A stretch of 64,000 nucleotides of DNA, from contig JALFTB010000018.1 of NCBI GenBank assembly GCA_022779465.1, positions 30,913 to 94,912 on the forward strand, in the 5' to 3' direction. The stretch is from CAG-533 sp022779465. GTDB lineage: Bacteria; Bacillota_I; Bacilli_A; RF39; UBA660. The position numbers and the translations under genes were made by a program. Position 1 is the first letter of the stretch. Each line of letters starts with the position of its first letter. The notes beneath the pieces are model-generated. The model was not told the DNA's origin. It made no database searches and saw only the letters and a list, made by a program, of their open reading frames with translations. Below, in pieces: positions 43,497-53,524 of the stretch.

Positions 43497-44480
43497 ATGG
43501 AAAGGGTATTAACTGGTTTACAACCAACTGGATGTATTACAATTGGTAATTATGTTGGAGCTATTAAACAGATGGTTAAGAATCAAGATTTATATGATTC
43601 ATTTCTATTTGTAGCTGATATGCATGCTATTACTGTTGCTCAAGATCCAGAAGTACTATCAAAAAACATTAAAAGTTTAATTGCTATTTATTTGGCGTGT
43701 GGTATTGATCCAAAAAAGAATACGATATATATTCAATCAGAAAATATATATCATGCTAATGTTTCATGGTTTCTTGAATGTTTAACTCCTTATGGAGAAT
43801 TATCTAGAATGACTCAATTTAAAGATAAATCAAGAAAGAATCAAAATTTCTCAGCAGGATTACTTACTTATCCGGTTTTAATGGCAGCAGATATTTTAAT
43901 TTATGATGCTGATTATGTACCAGTAGGTAAAGATCAAAAACAACATGTTGAATTTGCTAGAAACATAGCCGGCTATGTTAATAAAAGATATAATAAAGAT
44001 ATTTTTAAATTACCAAAAGATTTAATTCCAGAAGATTGTGCTAAAATTGGAGATTTAGTAGATCCAACTAAGAAAATGAGTAAATCTGCCGAAAATAAAA
44101 AAGGTGTAATAATGCTTTTAGATGAACCAGAAGTTATTAGAAAAAAAATAATGGGAGCAACTACTGATTCAGAAATGAGTATTAAATATGATCCAGAAAA
44201 TAAACCTGGTGTTAGTAATTTAATTACTCTTTATCATGTATTTACAGATATGAGTATTGAAGATATTGAAAAGCATTTTGAAGGTGCTAATTATGGTACT
44301 TTGAAAAAAGAAGTTGCTGATGTAATTATTGAAAATGTTACAAAGATTCAAAAAAGATATTATGAAATAATTAATAGTGATGAAATTGATAAAATTTTAG
44401 ATGAAGGTAGAGAAAAAACATTAAAGATTGCCGAAGCTAAATACAATGAACTTAAATATGTTATGGGTTTACATAGGTAA
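43497..44480 (+). CDS. trpS: Tryptophan--tRNA ligase
   Basis: Class I synthetase charging tRNA-Trp, 327 residues (normal length). It has HIGH-type TIGN in TGCITIGNYVG (residues 11-21), the LLTYPVLMAADILIYDADYV substrate region near 120-140, and KMSKS in KKMSKSAENKKG near 192. The ribosome site AGGAGG lies seven bases before the ATG, downstream of a hairpin. No T-box is seen in the short leader. A terminator overlaps its stop. Confidence 0.97.
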   Translation: MERVLTGLQPTGCITIGNYVGAIKQMVKNQDLYDSFLFVADMHAITVAQDPEVLSKNIKSLIAIYLACGIDPKKNTIYIQSENIYHANVSWFLECLTPYGELSRMTQFKDKSRKNQNFSAGLLTYPVLMAADILIYDADYVPVGKDQKQHVEFARNIAGYVNKRYNKDIFKLPKDLIPEDCAKIGDLVDPTKKMSKSAENKKGVIMLLDEPEVIRKKIMGATTDSEMSIKYDPENKPGVSNLITLYHVFTDMSIEDIEKHFEGANYGTLKKEVADVIIENVTKIQKRYYEIINSDEIDKILDEGREKTLKIAEAKYNELKYVMGLHR

Positions 44481-44490
44481 ACTCTTTTTT
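44467..44490 (+). terminator. trpS terminator
   Basis: GTTTAC/GTAAAC 6-bp stem with loop ATAG including the stop codon, followed by a T run. Confidence 0.75.
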
Positions 44491-44545
44491 GTGATTGATA
44501 TTATTAATTATTTAAGATAAAATTATTGTACTAGAAGATGTTTGA

Positions 44546-45004
44546 ATGGACTTGCTTTACATTATTATGATAAGTATTGGTATTTCGATGGATGCATTAG
44601 CAATGTCTATATGTAAAGGAATAACTTTTAAAAATATGGATTTTAAGTTAGCTTTAAAAGTGGCCTTGTTTTTTAGTACTTTTCAAGTTTTCTTTCCACT
44701 AATTGGATATTTATAGGAAATATTTTTGAATCATTTGTTAGTAAAATAGATCACTGGATTGTTTTTTGTTTAATTGTATTTACTGAATTTAATATGATTA
44801 GAGAAGCATTTAATAAAAATCATGATAATAATGATTCATTAGATTTTTGTTATTTTTATAATAGTGTTTTTATTTTCTTTTTTAGGAGCTTTACTTGGAA
44901 ATAAATTAGGGCGACGATATGAAAGAAATTCTAAAATTATTGGTGGTATAATATTGATTGTAATAGGAATAAAGATTTTGTTAGAATATATTTTGGGATG
45001 GTGA
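44546..45004 (+). pseudogene. mntP: Decayed mntP (manganese efflux pump)
   Basis: Three frames joined in order give a recognisable MntP. Frame one from ATG 44546 reads MDLLYIIMISIGISMDALAM, then CKGI and FPLIGYL, and meets TAG at 44714. One base has been lost there, and frame two continues GNIFESFVSKIDHWIVFCLI and REAFNKN. After about 44840 a second shift leads to FLGALLGNKLG and IIGGIILIVIGIKILLEYIL, the family's C-terminus. The middle (the second SMDALA-type repeat) is missing, so total length is about 153 codons against about 185 for intact MntP. The stop is four bases from the P-type ATPase start, whose ribosome site lies inside the remnant. Confidence 0.85.
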
Positions 45005-45008
45005 GTAT

Positions 45009-47618
45009 ATGAAGTATTATGATAATAATATAAGTGATATTTACAAAGAATTAAAAAGTAGTGCAAATGGTATTAGTAATTCAGAAGCTGATAATTTATT
45101 GATTGAGTATGGCAAAAATGAATTACCTAAAGCTAAAAAACAAGGGATTATTGGTTTGTTTTTTTCTCAATTTAAAGATCCAATGGAAATTATTTTAATT
45201 ATTACAGTTTTCTTATCATTTTGGGCTAAAGAAAATGTTGATGCGATTGCTTTAATTGTAATTATTTTAGTTGATGTTTGTATTGGTACTTATGAAGAGT
45301 GGAAATCAAGAAAAGATGCTGAGGCATTAGTAAATATGATAAGAGATACTTCTATTGTGATACGTGATGGACAGAGAGTTGAAATAGATTCAAGCATGAT
45401 TGTACCAGGAGATATTTTAGTTTTAGAAAGTGGTAAAAGAATAAGTGCTGATGGTAGAATCATTGATTGTCATAATTTTCAAGTTGATGAATCTACTTTA
45501 ACAGGTGAAAGTATTAGTGTTGTTAAAAACTCTGAGGTTATCCACAAAGAATGTATTATTTCTGAACAAAAGAATATGGTTTTTGCTGGAACAAGTGTAG
45601 TTACTGGTAGAGCACATGTAATAGTGACAACAACAGGTAAAAATACTCAAATTGGACAAATTGCTGAAAAAATAGCGACAACTGAAGAAGAAAAATCTCC
45701 ATTAACAATTAGAACTGAAAAGTTTTCTAAACAAATTAGTGTATTGATTTTAATTGTTGGTATTATTGTTGCTTTTGTTTTAAGATCAAGAGGTTATGAA
45801 CTAGGAGATTTATTTATCAGTGTAGTAGCATTAGTTGTTTCGGCTATGCCCGAGGGATTATCTTTAGCATTAACAATGGCTCTTACCATTGCATCAAAAA
45901 GAATGGCAAAGAAAAATGTTATTGTTAAAAAATTAAATTCTGTTGAATCACTAGGTAGTTGTACAGTTATTGCTTCTGATAAAACAGGAACATTAACTGT
46001 TAATGAACAAACTGCAAAAAAGATTGTTTTAGCTGATAACTCTACTTATTTGATAAGTGGTACTGGTTATAATGATGATGGTGAAATAACAGCGGTTGAT
46101 GCAGCAGATATTTCTAAAGTAAAAAACATAGCTTTGTTAGGTATGATTAATAATGAAGCAAGTTTAAATTTTGAGAATAATGAATGGAAGTATTTTGGAG
46201 ATTCAATTGATATTGCATTTTTGTCATTAGCAAAAAAAGCTAAAGTAGTGTCAGATTATAAAATTGTGGATGTTATCCCTTATGAATCAGAAAATAAATA
46301 TTCAGCAGTCTTTTATGAAAAAGATGGTGAGCTTTATTGTACAGTTAAAGGTTCATTAGAAGTAGTTATGAACTTTTCTGAAAATAATAAAAAATATATT
46401 AAACAAAATGAAAATTTAAGTAATGATGGGTATCGTGTAATTGCGATAGCTGATGGTAAAGTTAAAGGCACTAATGTTAAAGATATTAAAAAATTAAATT
46501 TTGTTGGTTTAGTTGGTTTTATTGATCCAATAAGAACGGAAGCTAAAGATTCTATAAAAGAATGTAATAATGCTGGAATTAAAGTAGTTATGATTACTGG
46601 TGATTTCTCATTAACAGCATTTGCGATAGGTAAAGAACTTGGTTTATGTACAGGTTATGATGATGTTGCTACTGGTGAAGAACTTGCAAGATATAAGGCA
46701 CTTGGAGAAAAAGAATACGATAATTTTGTTAAAAGCAAAACTATTTTTTCAAGAGTAAGTCCTTTAGATAAATTAGATATTGTAAATTCATTTAAGAGAC
46801 AAGGTGAATTTATTGCGGTAACTGGTGATGGAGTAAATGATGCGCCAGCTATTAAAGCCGCTAATATTGGTATTTCAATGGGAAGTGGAACTGATGTTGC
46901 TAAAGAAACAGCATCAATGATTGTAGTAGATGATAATTTTACTTCAATTGTTGCAGGAGTAAAAGAAGGAAGATGTGCTTTTAGTAATATTAAAAAAATT
47001 TGTTTATTCTTGTTAGGGTGTGGTTTTGCAGAAGTTTCATTTTATTTACTATCAATATTCTTTGGTTATGCTATGCCAATGACAGCTATTCAGTTATTAT
47101 GGCTTAATATAATTACCGATGGATTACAAGATGTTGCTCTTTCATTTGAAGTAGCAGAAAAAAATATAATGAAACAAAAACCAAGAAGAACTGATGAATC
47201 ATTATTTTCTAAAGATTTAGCTATTGAAGTATTAATTATAGGTTTAACAATTACAATAGTAGTATTTAGTATGTGGAAATGGTTAATGGATAATAATTTT
47301 GATATAGTTGTTTCTAGATCAGTTATTATGATGTTAATGGTATTTATTCAAAATATAAATGTTTTAAATTGTCGTAGTGAAAAGAGAAGCGTATTAACTG
47401 AGCCAATAAAAAATAATATATTAGTTCCTTTAGTTATAATTGGTTCAATTGGACTTCAAATAATTTTAGCTGAGGTTCCTATTACGGCTAAATTTTTAGA
47501 AGTAACCCCATTAAATTGGAAAACTGTTGTCGGTTTATTAGTTTTATCATTTGTAATAATTGGAGTTTTTGAATTTTATAAGTTAATTTATAAAAAAGTG
47601 TATAGCAGTAAAAAATAA
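45009..47618 (+). CDS. Cation-transporting P-type ATPase, Ca2+ (PMCA/SERCA) type
   Basis: An 869-residue P2-type ATPase: N-terminal cation-ATPase domain, TGES motif in VDESTLTGES near 170, the M4 metal-site motif AMPEGLSLALT near 280 (PEGL as in Ca pumps), phosphorylation site SDKTGTLT near 324, hinge GDGVNDAPAIKAA near 616 and a C-terminal membrane block with NIITDGLQDVALSFE. It likely exports Ca2+ or Mn2+. It starts immediately after the decayed mntP and probably shares its transcript, so it may have taken over Mn handling; that is inference. Confidence 0.94.
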   Translation: MKYYDNNISDIYKELKSSANGISNSEADNLLIEYGKNELPKAKKQGIIGLFFSQFKDPMEIILIITVFLSFWAKENVDAIALIVIILVDVCIGTYEEWKSRKDAEALVNMIRDTSIVIRDGQRVEIDSSMIVPGDILVLESGKRISADGRIIDCHNFQVDESTLTGESISVVKNSEVIHKECIISEQKNMVFAGTSVVTGRAHVIVTTTGKNTQIGQIAEKIATTEEEKSPLTIRTEKFSKQISVLILIVGIIVAFVLRSRGYELGDLFISVVALVVSAMPEGLSLALTMALTIASKRMAKKNVIVKKLNSVESLGSCTVIASDKTGTLTVNEQTAKKIVLADNSTYLISGTGYNDDGEITAVDAADISKVKNIALLGMINNEASLNFENNEWKYFGDSIDIAFLSLAKKAKVVSDYKIVDVIPYESENKYSAVFYEKDGELYCTVKGSLEVVMNFSENNKKYIKQNENLSNDGYRVIAIADGKVKGTNVKDIKKLNFVGLVGFIDPIRTEAKDSIKECNNAGIKVVMITGDFSLTAFAIGKELGLCTGYDDVATGEELARYKALGEKEYDNFVKSKTIFSRVSPLDKLDIVNSFKRQGEFIAVTGDGVNDAPAIKAANIGISMGSGTDVAKETASMIVVDDNFTSIVAGVKEGRCAFSNIKKICLFLLGCGFAEVSFYLLSIFFGYAMPMTAIQLLWLNIITDGLQDVALSFEVAEKNIMKQKPRRTDESLFSKDLAIEVLIIGLTITIVVFSMWKWLMDNNFDIVVSRSVIMMLMVFIQNINVLNCRSEKRSVLTEPIKNNILVPLVIIGSIGLQIILAEVPITAKFLEVTPLNWKTVVGLLVLSFVIIGVFEFYKLIYKKVYSSKK

Positions 47619-47684
47619 TTATAAATTGAATATAGTTATGATATAATTATATAGATAGTAGGGGTTTATAATTTTGGAGGTCTT

Positions 47685-48518
47685 ATGGAAGAAGTAGTTT
47701 TTCAAATTATTTTAATGGTTATAGAATTAATACTTTTATTAATATTACTTCAGTATGTAGTTAAAACTGAGATTATTAAATTTAAGTTAATTAAGAATAA
47801 ACCAAGATTATTTAGTAATAATCGTTTAAAATATTGGGAAGGCACTAATAGAAAAAATAAGACTATAAAAATTTATGATAACTTAGATAGTAAAAAATAT
47901 AATGCTGGTGATACTAAATATTTCTTATATGATTATAAAAGTAAGAGTGTAATTAGTTTATTTAGACCTTTTTTACTAATAGTAATACTTTTAGTTTTAA
48001 TAATAGCTGATGCGGTTGCAGTTGATGTAATAATTAATATTATTGGTTGTATTTCAGCAATAGTATTAGCGTCTATTTATGTTTATTATGTTACTCATAA
48101 AAAAGAAAGAACTACTAAAGAAATGCTTATTAGAAGTAGATCTTATGAAAATATTTTCTTTTCAACTTTTTCAGTAGTTATTTTAGTTACTATTGGTGTA
48201 ATGGTTTTATCTAGTATGGAAAAAATTAAGCTAAATAGTTTTTCTAAAAGTGAATGGAATGAAATTTATGACTATATTAATAATATGAATAGTGATAAAG
48301 GAAAATTTAATGTTCAAAGTAGAGAAATTGAAAAGATAAGAAAATTAAAATGGAATCAAGAATCAAAAGAAGAATATTATGAGATTCAAGGTTTAAAGGC
48401 TACTATAAAAGGCCATTATGAATCTAGTGGTAAAGAATATATAATTAGTTTTGTTAAGTCTCCTTTAGGGGATGATGCAACTATTAAATTTAATGATGTA
48501 ATTAAAGATACAAAATAA
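47685..48518 (+). CDS. Unknown four-helix membrane protein
   Basis: A 277-residue protein with helices at about 5-25, 93-112, 117-135 and 160-180, and a C-terminal extracytoplasmic domain of about 90 residues. TGATATAAT upstream could be an extended -10, and GGAGGT gives the ribosome site. No family recognised. Confidence 0.65.
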   Translation: MEEVVFQIILMVIELILLLILLQYVVKTEIIKFKLIKNKPRLFSNNRLKYWEGTNRKNKTIKIYDNLDSKKYNAGDTKYFLYDYKSKSVISLFRPFLLIVILLVLIIADAVAVDVIINIIGCISAIVLASIYVYYVTHKKERTTKEMLIRSRSYENIFFSTFSVVILVTIGVMVLSSMEKIKLNSFSKSEWNEIYDYINNMNSDKGKFNVQSREIEKIRKLKWNQESKEEYYEIQGLKATIKGHYESSGKEYIISFVKSPLGDDATIKFNDVIKDTK

Positions 48519-48540
48519 AAAATCTCGATTGAGATTTTTT
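48517..48540. terminator. Bidirectional terminator
   Basis: AAAAAATCTC/GAGATTTTTT stem with a 4-base loop, shared with the convergent glycosyltransferase gene. Confidence 0.88.
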
Positions 48541-49632
48541 TTATTTACAGTAAGTTTTAATGATAAAATCTACTAAATCTTTAGCAGATTTATTATTTAT
48601 GTAATTCTTTTGATTCTCAATTATTTTTTTTTGAAGATCTTTATCATTTAATAATAAATGAAGATTATAGATTATTTCTTCTTTACTATCACATTTAATA
48701 CTCATATTTCTTTCTTGAAAAAAGTTGGTATTATAAGTTTCTATTCCTGGTATTGGAAAGATATGTAATAAAGGCTTATGGATTGAAGCTATTTCGGTTG
48801 AAGATAATCCTCCTGGTTTAGATAATACTATGTCTGATGTATAGATTAAATCATTAATATTGTTAGTGAATCCTAATGGAATTAATTTATCGCTATTAAT
48901 TGTTTTTAGCTCTTCTAAGAGTTTTTTGTTTGAACCACAGACAACTAATACTTTAATGTTATCTTCTTTTAAAATATCATCTAAAATATCTTTAATATTA
49001 CCAAAACCCATACTACCTAACATAACTAGAATGACTTTTTCATTTTTAATATTATAGTCTTTTTTGATATTTTTAGCTTCATTAATAAATCTTGATGAAA
49101 CAGGAATACCAGTGGGAAGAAGAATACTTGGAATAATTCCTTTTTTCTTAAATTTTTCTTCAAGACCTTTTTGAATAACCATATAATCTGGTTTAGTTTC
49201 TTCAAAGAAAGGACAAGGCTCATAATCAGTTGCGACAGCAATAAAATTGACATTTCTGTTATCTTGTTTATTGATAGCAGTTAGAGTTAATGCAGGAAAT
49301 AAATGGGTGGCAATAACTAGATCAATCTTATTTTCTTTTATATAGTTGTACATAGAATTACAGTGTAGTTTATTAATTAAGTAAACTGGACTTTTAATTC
49401 TGGTTTTACTATAAAGTTCTCCTAGTTTATAGACACTTTTAAATATTTCACCATTACCACCTAAAGTACTTAAATATAATTTTGATGATAATTCTTTTGC
49501 ATTAATGTTTACGATGTCGTAAAAGTCTTTAAAAATACATTCAATATTATTTGCTTTTAATTCTTCTTCTATATAGTGAGCACAGGAATTATGACCGCCT
49601 CCAGTACTACAAGATAATAATAAAACTTTCAT
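48541..49632 (-). CDS. GT28 glycosyltransferase (MGDG-synthase/UgtP-like, diacylglycerol glucosyltransferase)
   Basis: A 363-residue glycosyltransferase. The N-terminal Gly-rich motif SCSTGGGHNS near 7-16 is that of MGDG-synthase/UgtP enzymes, and the C-terminal nucleotide-sugar site SKPGGLSSTEIA lies near 268-279. Such enzymes add glucose or galactose to diacylglycerol, giving the glycolipid anchor of lipoteichoic acid. It starts immediately after the PlsC gene in a two-gene minus-strand operon. The sugar donor and whether one or two sugars are added are not shown by sequence. Confidence 0.9.
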   Translation of the reverse strand: MKVLLLSCSTGGGHNSCAHYIEEELKANNIECIFKDFYDIVNINAKELSSKLYLSTLGGNGEIFKSVYKLGELYSKTRIKSPVYLINKLHCNSMYNYIKENKIDLVIATHLFPALTLTAINKQDNRNVNFIAVATDYEPCPFFEETKPDYMVIQKGLEEKFKKKGIIPSILLPTGIPVSSRFINEAKNIKKDYNIKNEKVILVMLGSMGFGNIKDILDDILKEDNIKVLVVCGSNKKLLEELKTINSDKLIPLGFTNNINDLIYTSDIVLSKPGGLSSTEIASIHKPLLHIFPIPGIETYNTNFFQERNMSIKCDSKEEIIYNLHLLLNDKDLQKKIIENQKNYINNKSAKDLVDFIIKTYCK

Positions 49633-50364
49633 TTACATCTCCTTTTTCATAGCTTCATATGTTCTTTCTTTTAAATCTTCTATTCTCTCTTCATATTCTA
49701 AATTATTATTAGGATAGATAGGATCTAAAACATATGCATGAATACAATCTTTTCTTTTATATAATTTATATACTCCTTTTGGTTTATTAAAGACAAATTT
49801 AGTAGGTTGAATACAAACATTAGCATCTACTGCCATTTTAAAAGCACCATATTTGAAATGTCTAACAGCTTTATAATAAGGCCATAGTGATCCTTCTGGA
49901 TACATATGAACTATTTTTCCTTTTTTTAATCCAGAATTTATTGATTTGTAGAATTCTTTTTTTTGCTTTGAATTATTAGGAATAGGCATAGCGTATAATA
50001 ACTTTATTAAGTGTCTAATAAAAGGAATTTTAAAATTAGTTTCTAAAGTTGGATAGTGAACTCTTCTAGGAAAGTATAATAATCCAATCATTGAACAATC
50101 TAAATAATGAATATGATTAGATATTGAAACAAAACCTTCATCATGATTAATTTTTTCAGAATTAAATATTTTAAATCCAAATAGTATTTTATCTAAAATT
50201 ATTAATATTATAGCGATAGGGAAGATAAGTAAATTAGATATAATTATTAGAATTAAATTATTACACATATAGTCATAATTATCTTTAATTGAAAATGGCA
50301 TAGGTTCCCAGTTACTAACCATATGTTCATCTTCTTCGTATTCTTCATAATTATACTTCTTCAT
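49633..50364 (-). CDS. plsC: 1-acyl-sn-glycerol-3-phosphate acyltransferase (PlsC-like)
   Basis: A 243-residue membrane enzyme acylating lysophosphatidic acid, feeding phospholipid and glycolipid synthesis. It has the catalytic H-x4-D in NHIHYLD (84-89), substrate motif MYPEGSLWPY near 153 and an N-terminal membrane helix (about 35-60). It stands first in a two-gene unit with the GT28 glycosyltransferase, fitting a glycolipid locus. AAGGAGGT precedes the start and the extended -10 (TGTTATAAT) lies 22 bases before it. Confidence 0.9.
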   Translation of the reverse strand: MKKYNYEEYEEDEHMVSNWEPMPFSIKDNYDYMCNNLILIIISNLLIFPIAIILIILDKILFGFKIFNSEKINHDEGFVSISNHIHYLDCSMIGLLYFPRRVHYPTLETNFKIPFIRHLIKLLYAMPIPNNSKQKKEFYKSINSGLKKGKIVHMYPEGSLWPYYKAVRHFKYGAFKMAVDANVCIQPTKFVFNKPKGVYKLYKRKDCIHAYVLDPIYPNNNLEYEERIEDLKERTYEAMKKEM

Positions 50365-50385
50365 TGGGACCTCCTTAATATGATG

Positions 50386-50391
50386 ATTATA
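50386..50391 (-). promoter_or_regulatory. Extended -10 of the plsC-GT28 unit
   Basis: On the minus strand TGTTATAAT, 22 bases before the PlsC start. Confidence 0.55.
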
Positions 50392-50512
50392 ACATAAAAG
50401 TATTAGATTAAAAAATTATAAAAACACTAAAACAACAAATCTTATTTATTTGTTTAATTATTCATATCATTTTCATACTTATGTTTTAATCTTTTAATGA
50501 AAGGAGAAGAAA

Positions 50513-52225
50513 ATGAATAGAAAAAGTAAAATTATTATTTCAGTATTAGTTATTATTATTTTTGGTTTACTTGCAGTAGGAGTTATGTATTATGCTAAAA
50601 ATAATATAAGTAGTAATGATAATCAAATGGGAAATGTTTTAGAAAAACCGGGTAATGAAGATGCTAATACACCTCCTGATAAACCTGAAGGTGACATGAT
50701 GGATTCTAATGATTCAACCAGTGATAATAAGCTAAATATGGAACCTGGTAATGCACCAATGGAAATGCCAAATGAACAAACTCGTCAAATTACTTGGGAA
50801 TTTTATTTAGTTTTTGGTGTTATTAGTTTAGGAATATCTTTAATAATATGTTTAATGGTAATGACTGGATGTTATAGGATTTCTTTAAAAGAATTATTTA
50901 CTAATATTGATAAAGTCATAATATTAGTATTAACTTTAATAATCTTAACTACAATTTTTACATATTCTTTGGGTTTAATTACTAATAAGTTTTTTTTAAG
51001 TTCTAATGATAATAAGATTACAATGAATGATAATAATGTATCTTATTCAGCTAAATATGAGACTCTTAAAGATGATGATTTAAGTGATGAAACTTATGAA
51101 TCAAATACTAAAGATGAAAATACTATTTTAGTTAATGGTGATGTAGATGTAAATATGAATAATATTACTGTTAATAAGAGTGGTGATTCTGATGGTGGTG
51201 ATAATACTAGTTTTTACGGTATTAACTCAGCCATTTTAGCTAAAAGTGGAGCAATTGTTATTATTAAAAATTCAAATATTAATACTAATGCAACTGGTGC
51301 TAATGGGGTATTTTCTTATGGAGGCTCTGCTACAACCAATAATTCTTCTAATGATGGAACTACAGTAACTATAAGTGATAGTACTATTACTACTACTAAA
51401 GATAATTCTGGAGGAATAATGACAACTGGTGGAGGAATTATGAATGCTTATAATTTAATCATAAATACTTCTGGGATATCTTCAGCAGCTATAAGAACAG
51501 ATCGTGGAGGTGGCAAGGTAAATGTTGATGGTGGAACTTATACAACAACTGGACAAGGATCACCAATAATATATTCTACGGCTGATATAATAGTAAGTAA
51601 TGCTAAATTAATAGCTAAAGCAAGTGAAGGTATAGTAATTGAAGGTAAGAATTCAGTAACTTTAAATAATGTTACTTTAACAGATACTAATAATAAATTA
51701 AATGGTAAATCTACAACTTATAAGAATATCTTTTTATATCAATCTATGAGTGGTGATGCTTCTAATGGAACTTCTTCATTTACATCAAAAAATAGTAAAA
51801 TAACGACTAATAAAGGAGATACTTTTTATGTAACAAACACTACTGCAGTTATAGATTTAGAAAATAATACTATTACTAATAATGATAAAAGTGGGGCTTT
51901 TTTAAGAATTAAGAAAGATTCTTGGGGTAATAGTGGCTCTAATGGTGGAAATGTGACTTTAAAGGCAACAAATCAATTAATTAATGGAGATATTGTGATA
52001 GATTCTATCTCAACACTAACTATGAATTTAAAAAATAGTAATTTTACTGGAAAAATTAATAAATCTAATAGTGCTAAAAGTATAGATTTAAATATAGATA
52101 AAGATACTAAAATTAAATTAACTGGAAATAGTTATGTTACATCATTTACTAATGAAGATGCTTCTAATAGTAATATTGATTTTAATGGATATAAATTATA
52201 TGTGAAGGGAAAGGCTATAAATTAA
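50513..52225 (+). CDS. Membrane-anchored right-handed beta-helix surface protein
   Basis: A 570-residue protein. Helices lie at about 7-27, 97-119 and 133-156, and the first loop (about 30-95) is Pro/Asp/Met-rich. The remainder (about 200-560) is a Gly/Asn/Thr-rich, low-Cys beta-helix with short imperfect rungs (GGKVNVDGGTYTTTGQGSP; SEGIVIEGKNSVTLNN). It has no LPXTG motif. Such proteins are often adhesins or polysaccharide binders. AAAGGAG precedes the ATG. Function not established. Confidence 0.75.
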   Translation: MNRKSKIIISVLVIIIFGLLAVGVMYYAKNNISSNDNQMGNVLEKPGNEDANTPPDKPEGDMMDSNDSTSDNKLNMEPGNAPMEMPNEQTRQITWEFYLVFGVISLGISLIICLMVMTGCYRISLKELFTNIDKVIILVLTLIILTTIFTYSLGLITNKFFLSSNDNKITMNDNNVSYSAKYETLKDDDLSDETYESNTKDENTILVNGDVDVNMNNITVNKSGDSDGGDNTSFYGINSAILAKSGAIVIIKNSNINTNATGANGVFSYGGSATTNNSSNDGTTVTISDSTITTTKDNSGGIMTTGGGIMNAYNLIINTSGISSAAIRTDRGGGKVNVDGGTYTTTGQGSPIIYSTADIIVSNAKLIAKASEGIVIEGKNSVTLNNVTLTDTNNKLNGKSTTYKNIFLYQSMSGDASNGTSSFTSKNSKITTNKGDTFYVTNTTAVIDLENNTITNNDKSGAFLRIKKDSWGNSGSNGGNVTLKATNQLINGDIVIDSISTLTMNLKNSNFTGKINKSNSAKSIDLNIDKDTKIKLTGNSYVTSFTNEDASNSNIDFNGYKLYVKGKAIN

Positions 52226-52578
52226 ATTGCTGGAGAGTCTAAGAATGAAGTTTCTTTATTTTGAAAATAGATAAGTAATAAAATACCAATAATTAAGAAA
52301 AGAGAACCATATACTTTAACTTTGTATAGTTCTTTTTTATTTTGAGATACTTTTTTATAAGCTTTGATATTTCTATTAAAGAAGTAAAGATATATTAAGA
52401 ATGTACAAAATAGAGTAATTTTAAAAATTGTTTCGGATTCATTTTTGTATTTGGGATTATTAGTTTTTAAAAAATTGATACTATCATTATCACCAACTAT
52501 GTTTAAAAAAGCTAATATTGCAAATATTACCCATACTATATTTTCAAAATGTAATCTATTTATTTCTTCATCTATCAT
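52222..52578 (-). CDS. Small membrane protein of unknown function
   Basis: A 118-residue protein with hydrophobic helices at about 14-30, 50-67 and 88-106. It is convergent with the beta-helix gene, overlapping it by four bases. No strong ribosome site is seen before its ATG, so confidence is moderate; the composition is typical of real membrane proteins here. Confidence 0.55.
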   Translation of the reverse strand: MIDEEINRLHFENIVWVIFAILAFLNIVGDNDSINFLKTNNPKYKNESETIFKITLFCTFLIYLYFFNRNIKAYKKVSQNKKELYKVKVYGSLFLIIGILLLIYFQNKETSFLDSPAI

Positions 52579-52673
52579 ATTAAATTATATGTTAATTTTA
52601 TGTATATTTTTATATCTGTATTAGTTATTTTTATTATCTTTTTGCTATAATTCAATAGTCGAGAGTGATAGTC

Positions 52674-53522
52674 ATGAAATATATGATTTGGGTAATCTGT
52701 TATTTAGTTTTTGCATTAATTTTTTCACAAGGTTTTAAAAAAGTAAATAGAACAATGAAAAATGCGTCTGCATTAACAGTATTGTTAGAACTATTTACAG
52801 GTTTATTTGCGATAGTTATGTCAATCTTTTTTAAGTATACATTTCCTAGTGATATTAAAGTGTATATAACTTTATTTGTTGTGACAATTATATATGCAGT
52901 AACTGATAGATTAAATATCGAAGCAAGATATGGATTAAGTCCTTCTAATTTTAGTATGCTTAAACAATTATCAACAGTATTTTTAGTAATTTTTGGATTA
53001 GTATTTTTAAAGGAACAATTAGTATTTAAAAAGATATTGGGAGCGATAATTATTGTAGTATCTAATGTTATGTTAGCAGTTAATAAAGATGGTAAATTTG
53101 AATTTAATAAATATTTTATTTTCTGTTTAATATCTAATTTTTTATTTGCAGTTGCAATGTTTATAAATGTCAATATTTCTAGTATGTTTAACATAGGTAT
53201 TTACACTTTGATTACAGTGTTTATTCCGTCAATAATTATTAAATTATTTAGTAGATTAAGTTTTAAAGATCTTGAAGAAGAATTTAATTTGTATAATAAA
53301 CCATTATTTATTTTAGTTAGTTTTGCATGGTGTATGATGCTTATTTCTTCAGTAAAGGCTTATGAGTATGGCAGTATATCAGTTGTAGCACCACTTTTAA
53401 CTTTAACAGCTTTAACCAATACTATATATGAGTTTATTGTGGATAAAGATAAGAAGAGATTTTATTATAAGTTAGTTATAAGTATTTTAATATTAATTGG
53501 AGTTATTTTAATAAAGGTGTAG
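52674..53522 (+). CDS. DMT-superfamily (EamA-like) transporter
   Basis: A 282-residue protein with about ten hydrophobic helices and two EamA-like halves. The first half ends in the VFLKEQL-x10-GAIIIV pattern (residues about 110-130). Function is export or uptake of an unknown metabolite. I use ATG 52674 after GAGAGTGAT; an alternative GTG at 52665 is inside that site. TGC-TATAAT (52646-52651) is an extended -10. Confidence 0.8.
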   Translation: MKYMIWVICYLVFALIFSQGFKKVNRTMKNASALTVLLELFTGLFAIVMSIFFKYTFPSDIKVYITLFVVTIIYAVTDRLNIEARYGLSPSNFSMLKQLSTVFLVIFGLVFLKEQLVFKKILGAIIIVVSNVMLAVNKDGKFEFNKYFIFCLISNFLFAVAMFINVNISSMFNIGIYTLITVFIPSIIIKLFSRLSFKDLEEEFNLYNKPLFILVSFAWCMMLISSVKAYEYGSISVVAPLLTLTALTNTIYEFIVDKDKKRFYYKLVISILILIGVILIKV

Positions 53523-53524
53523 TT

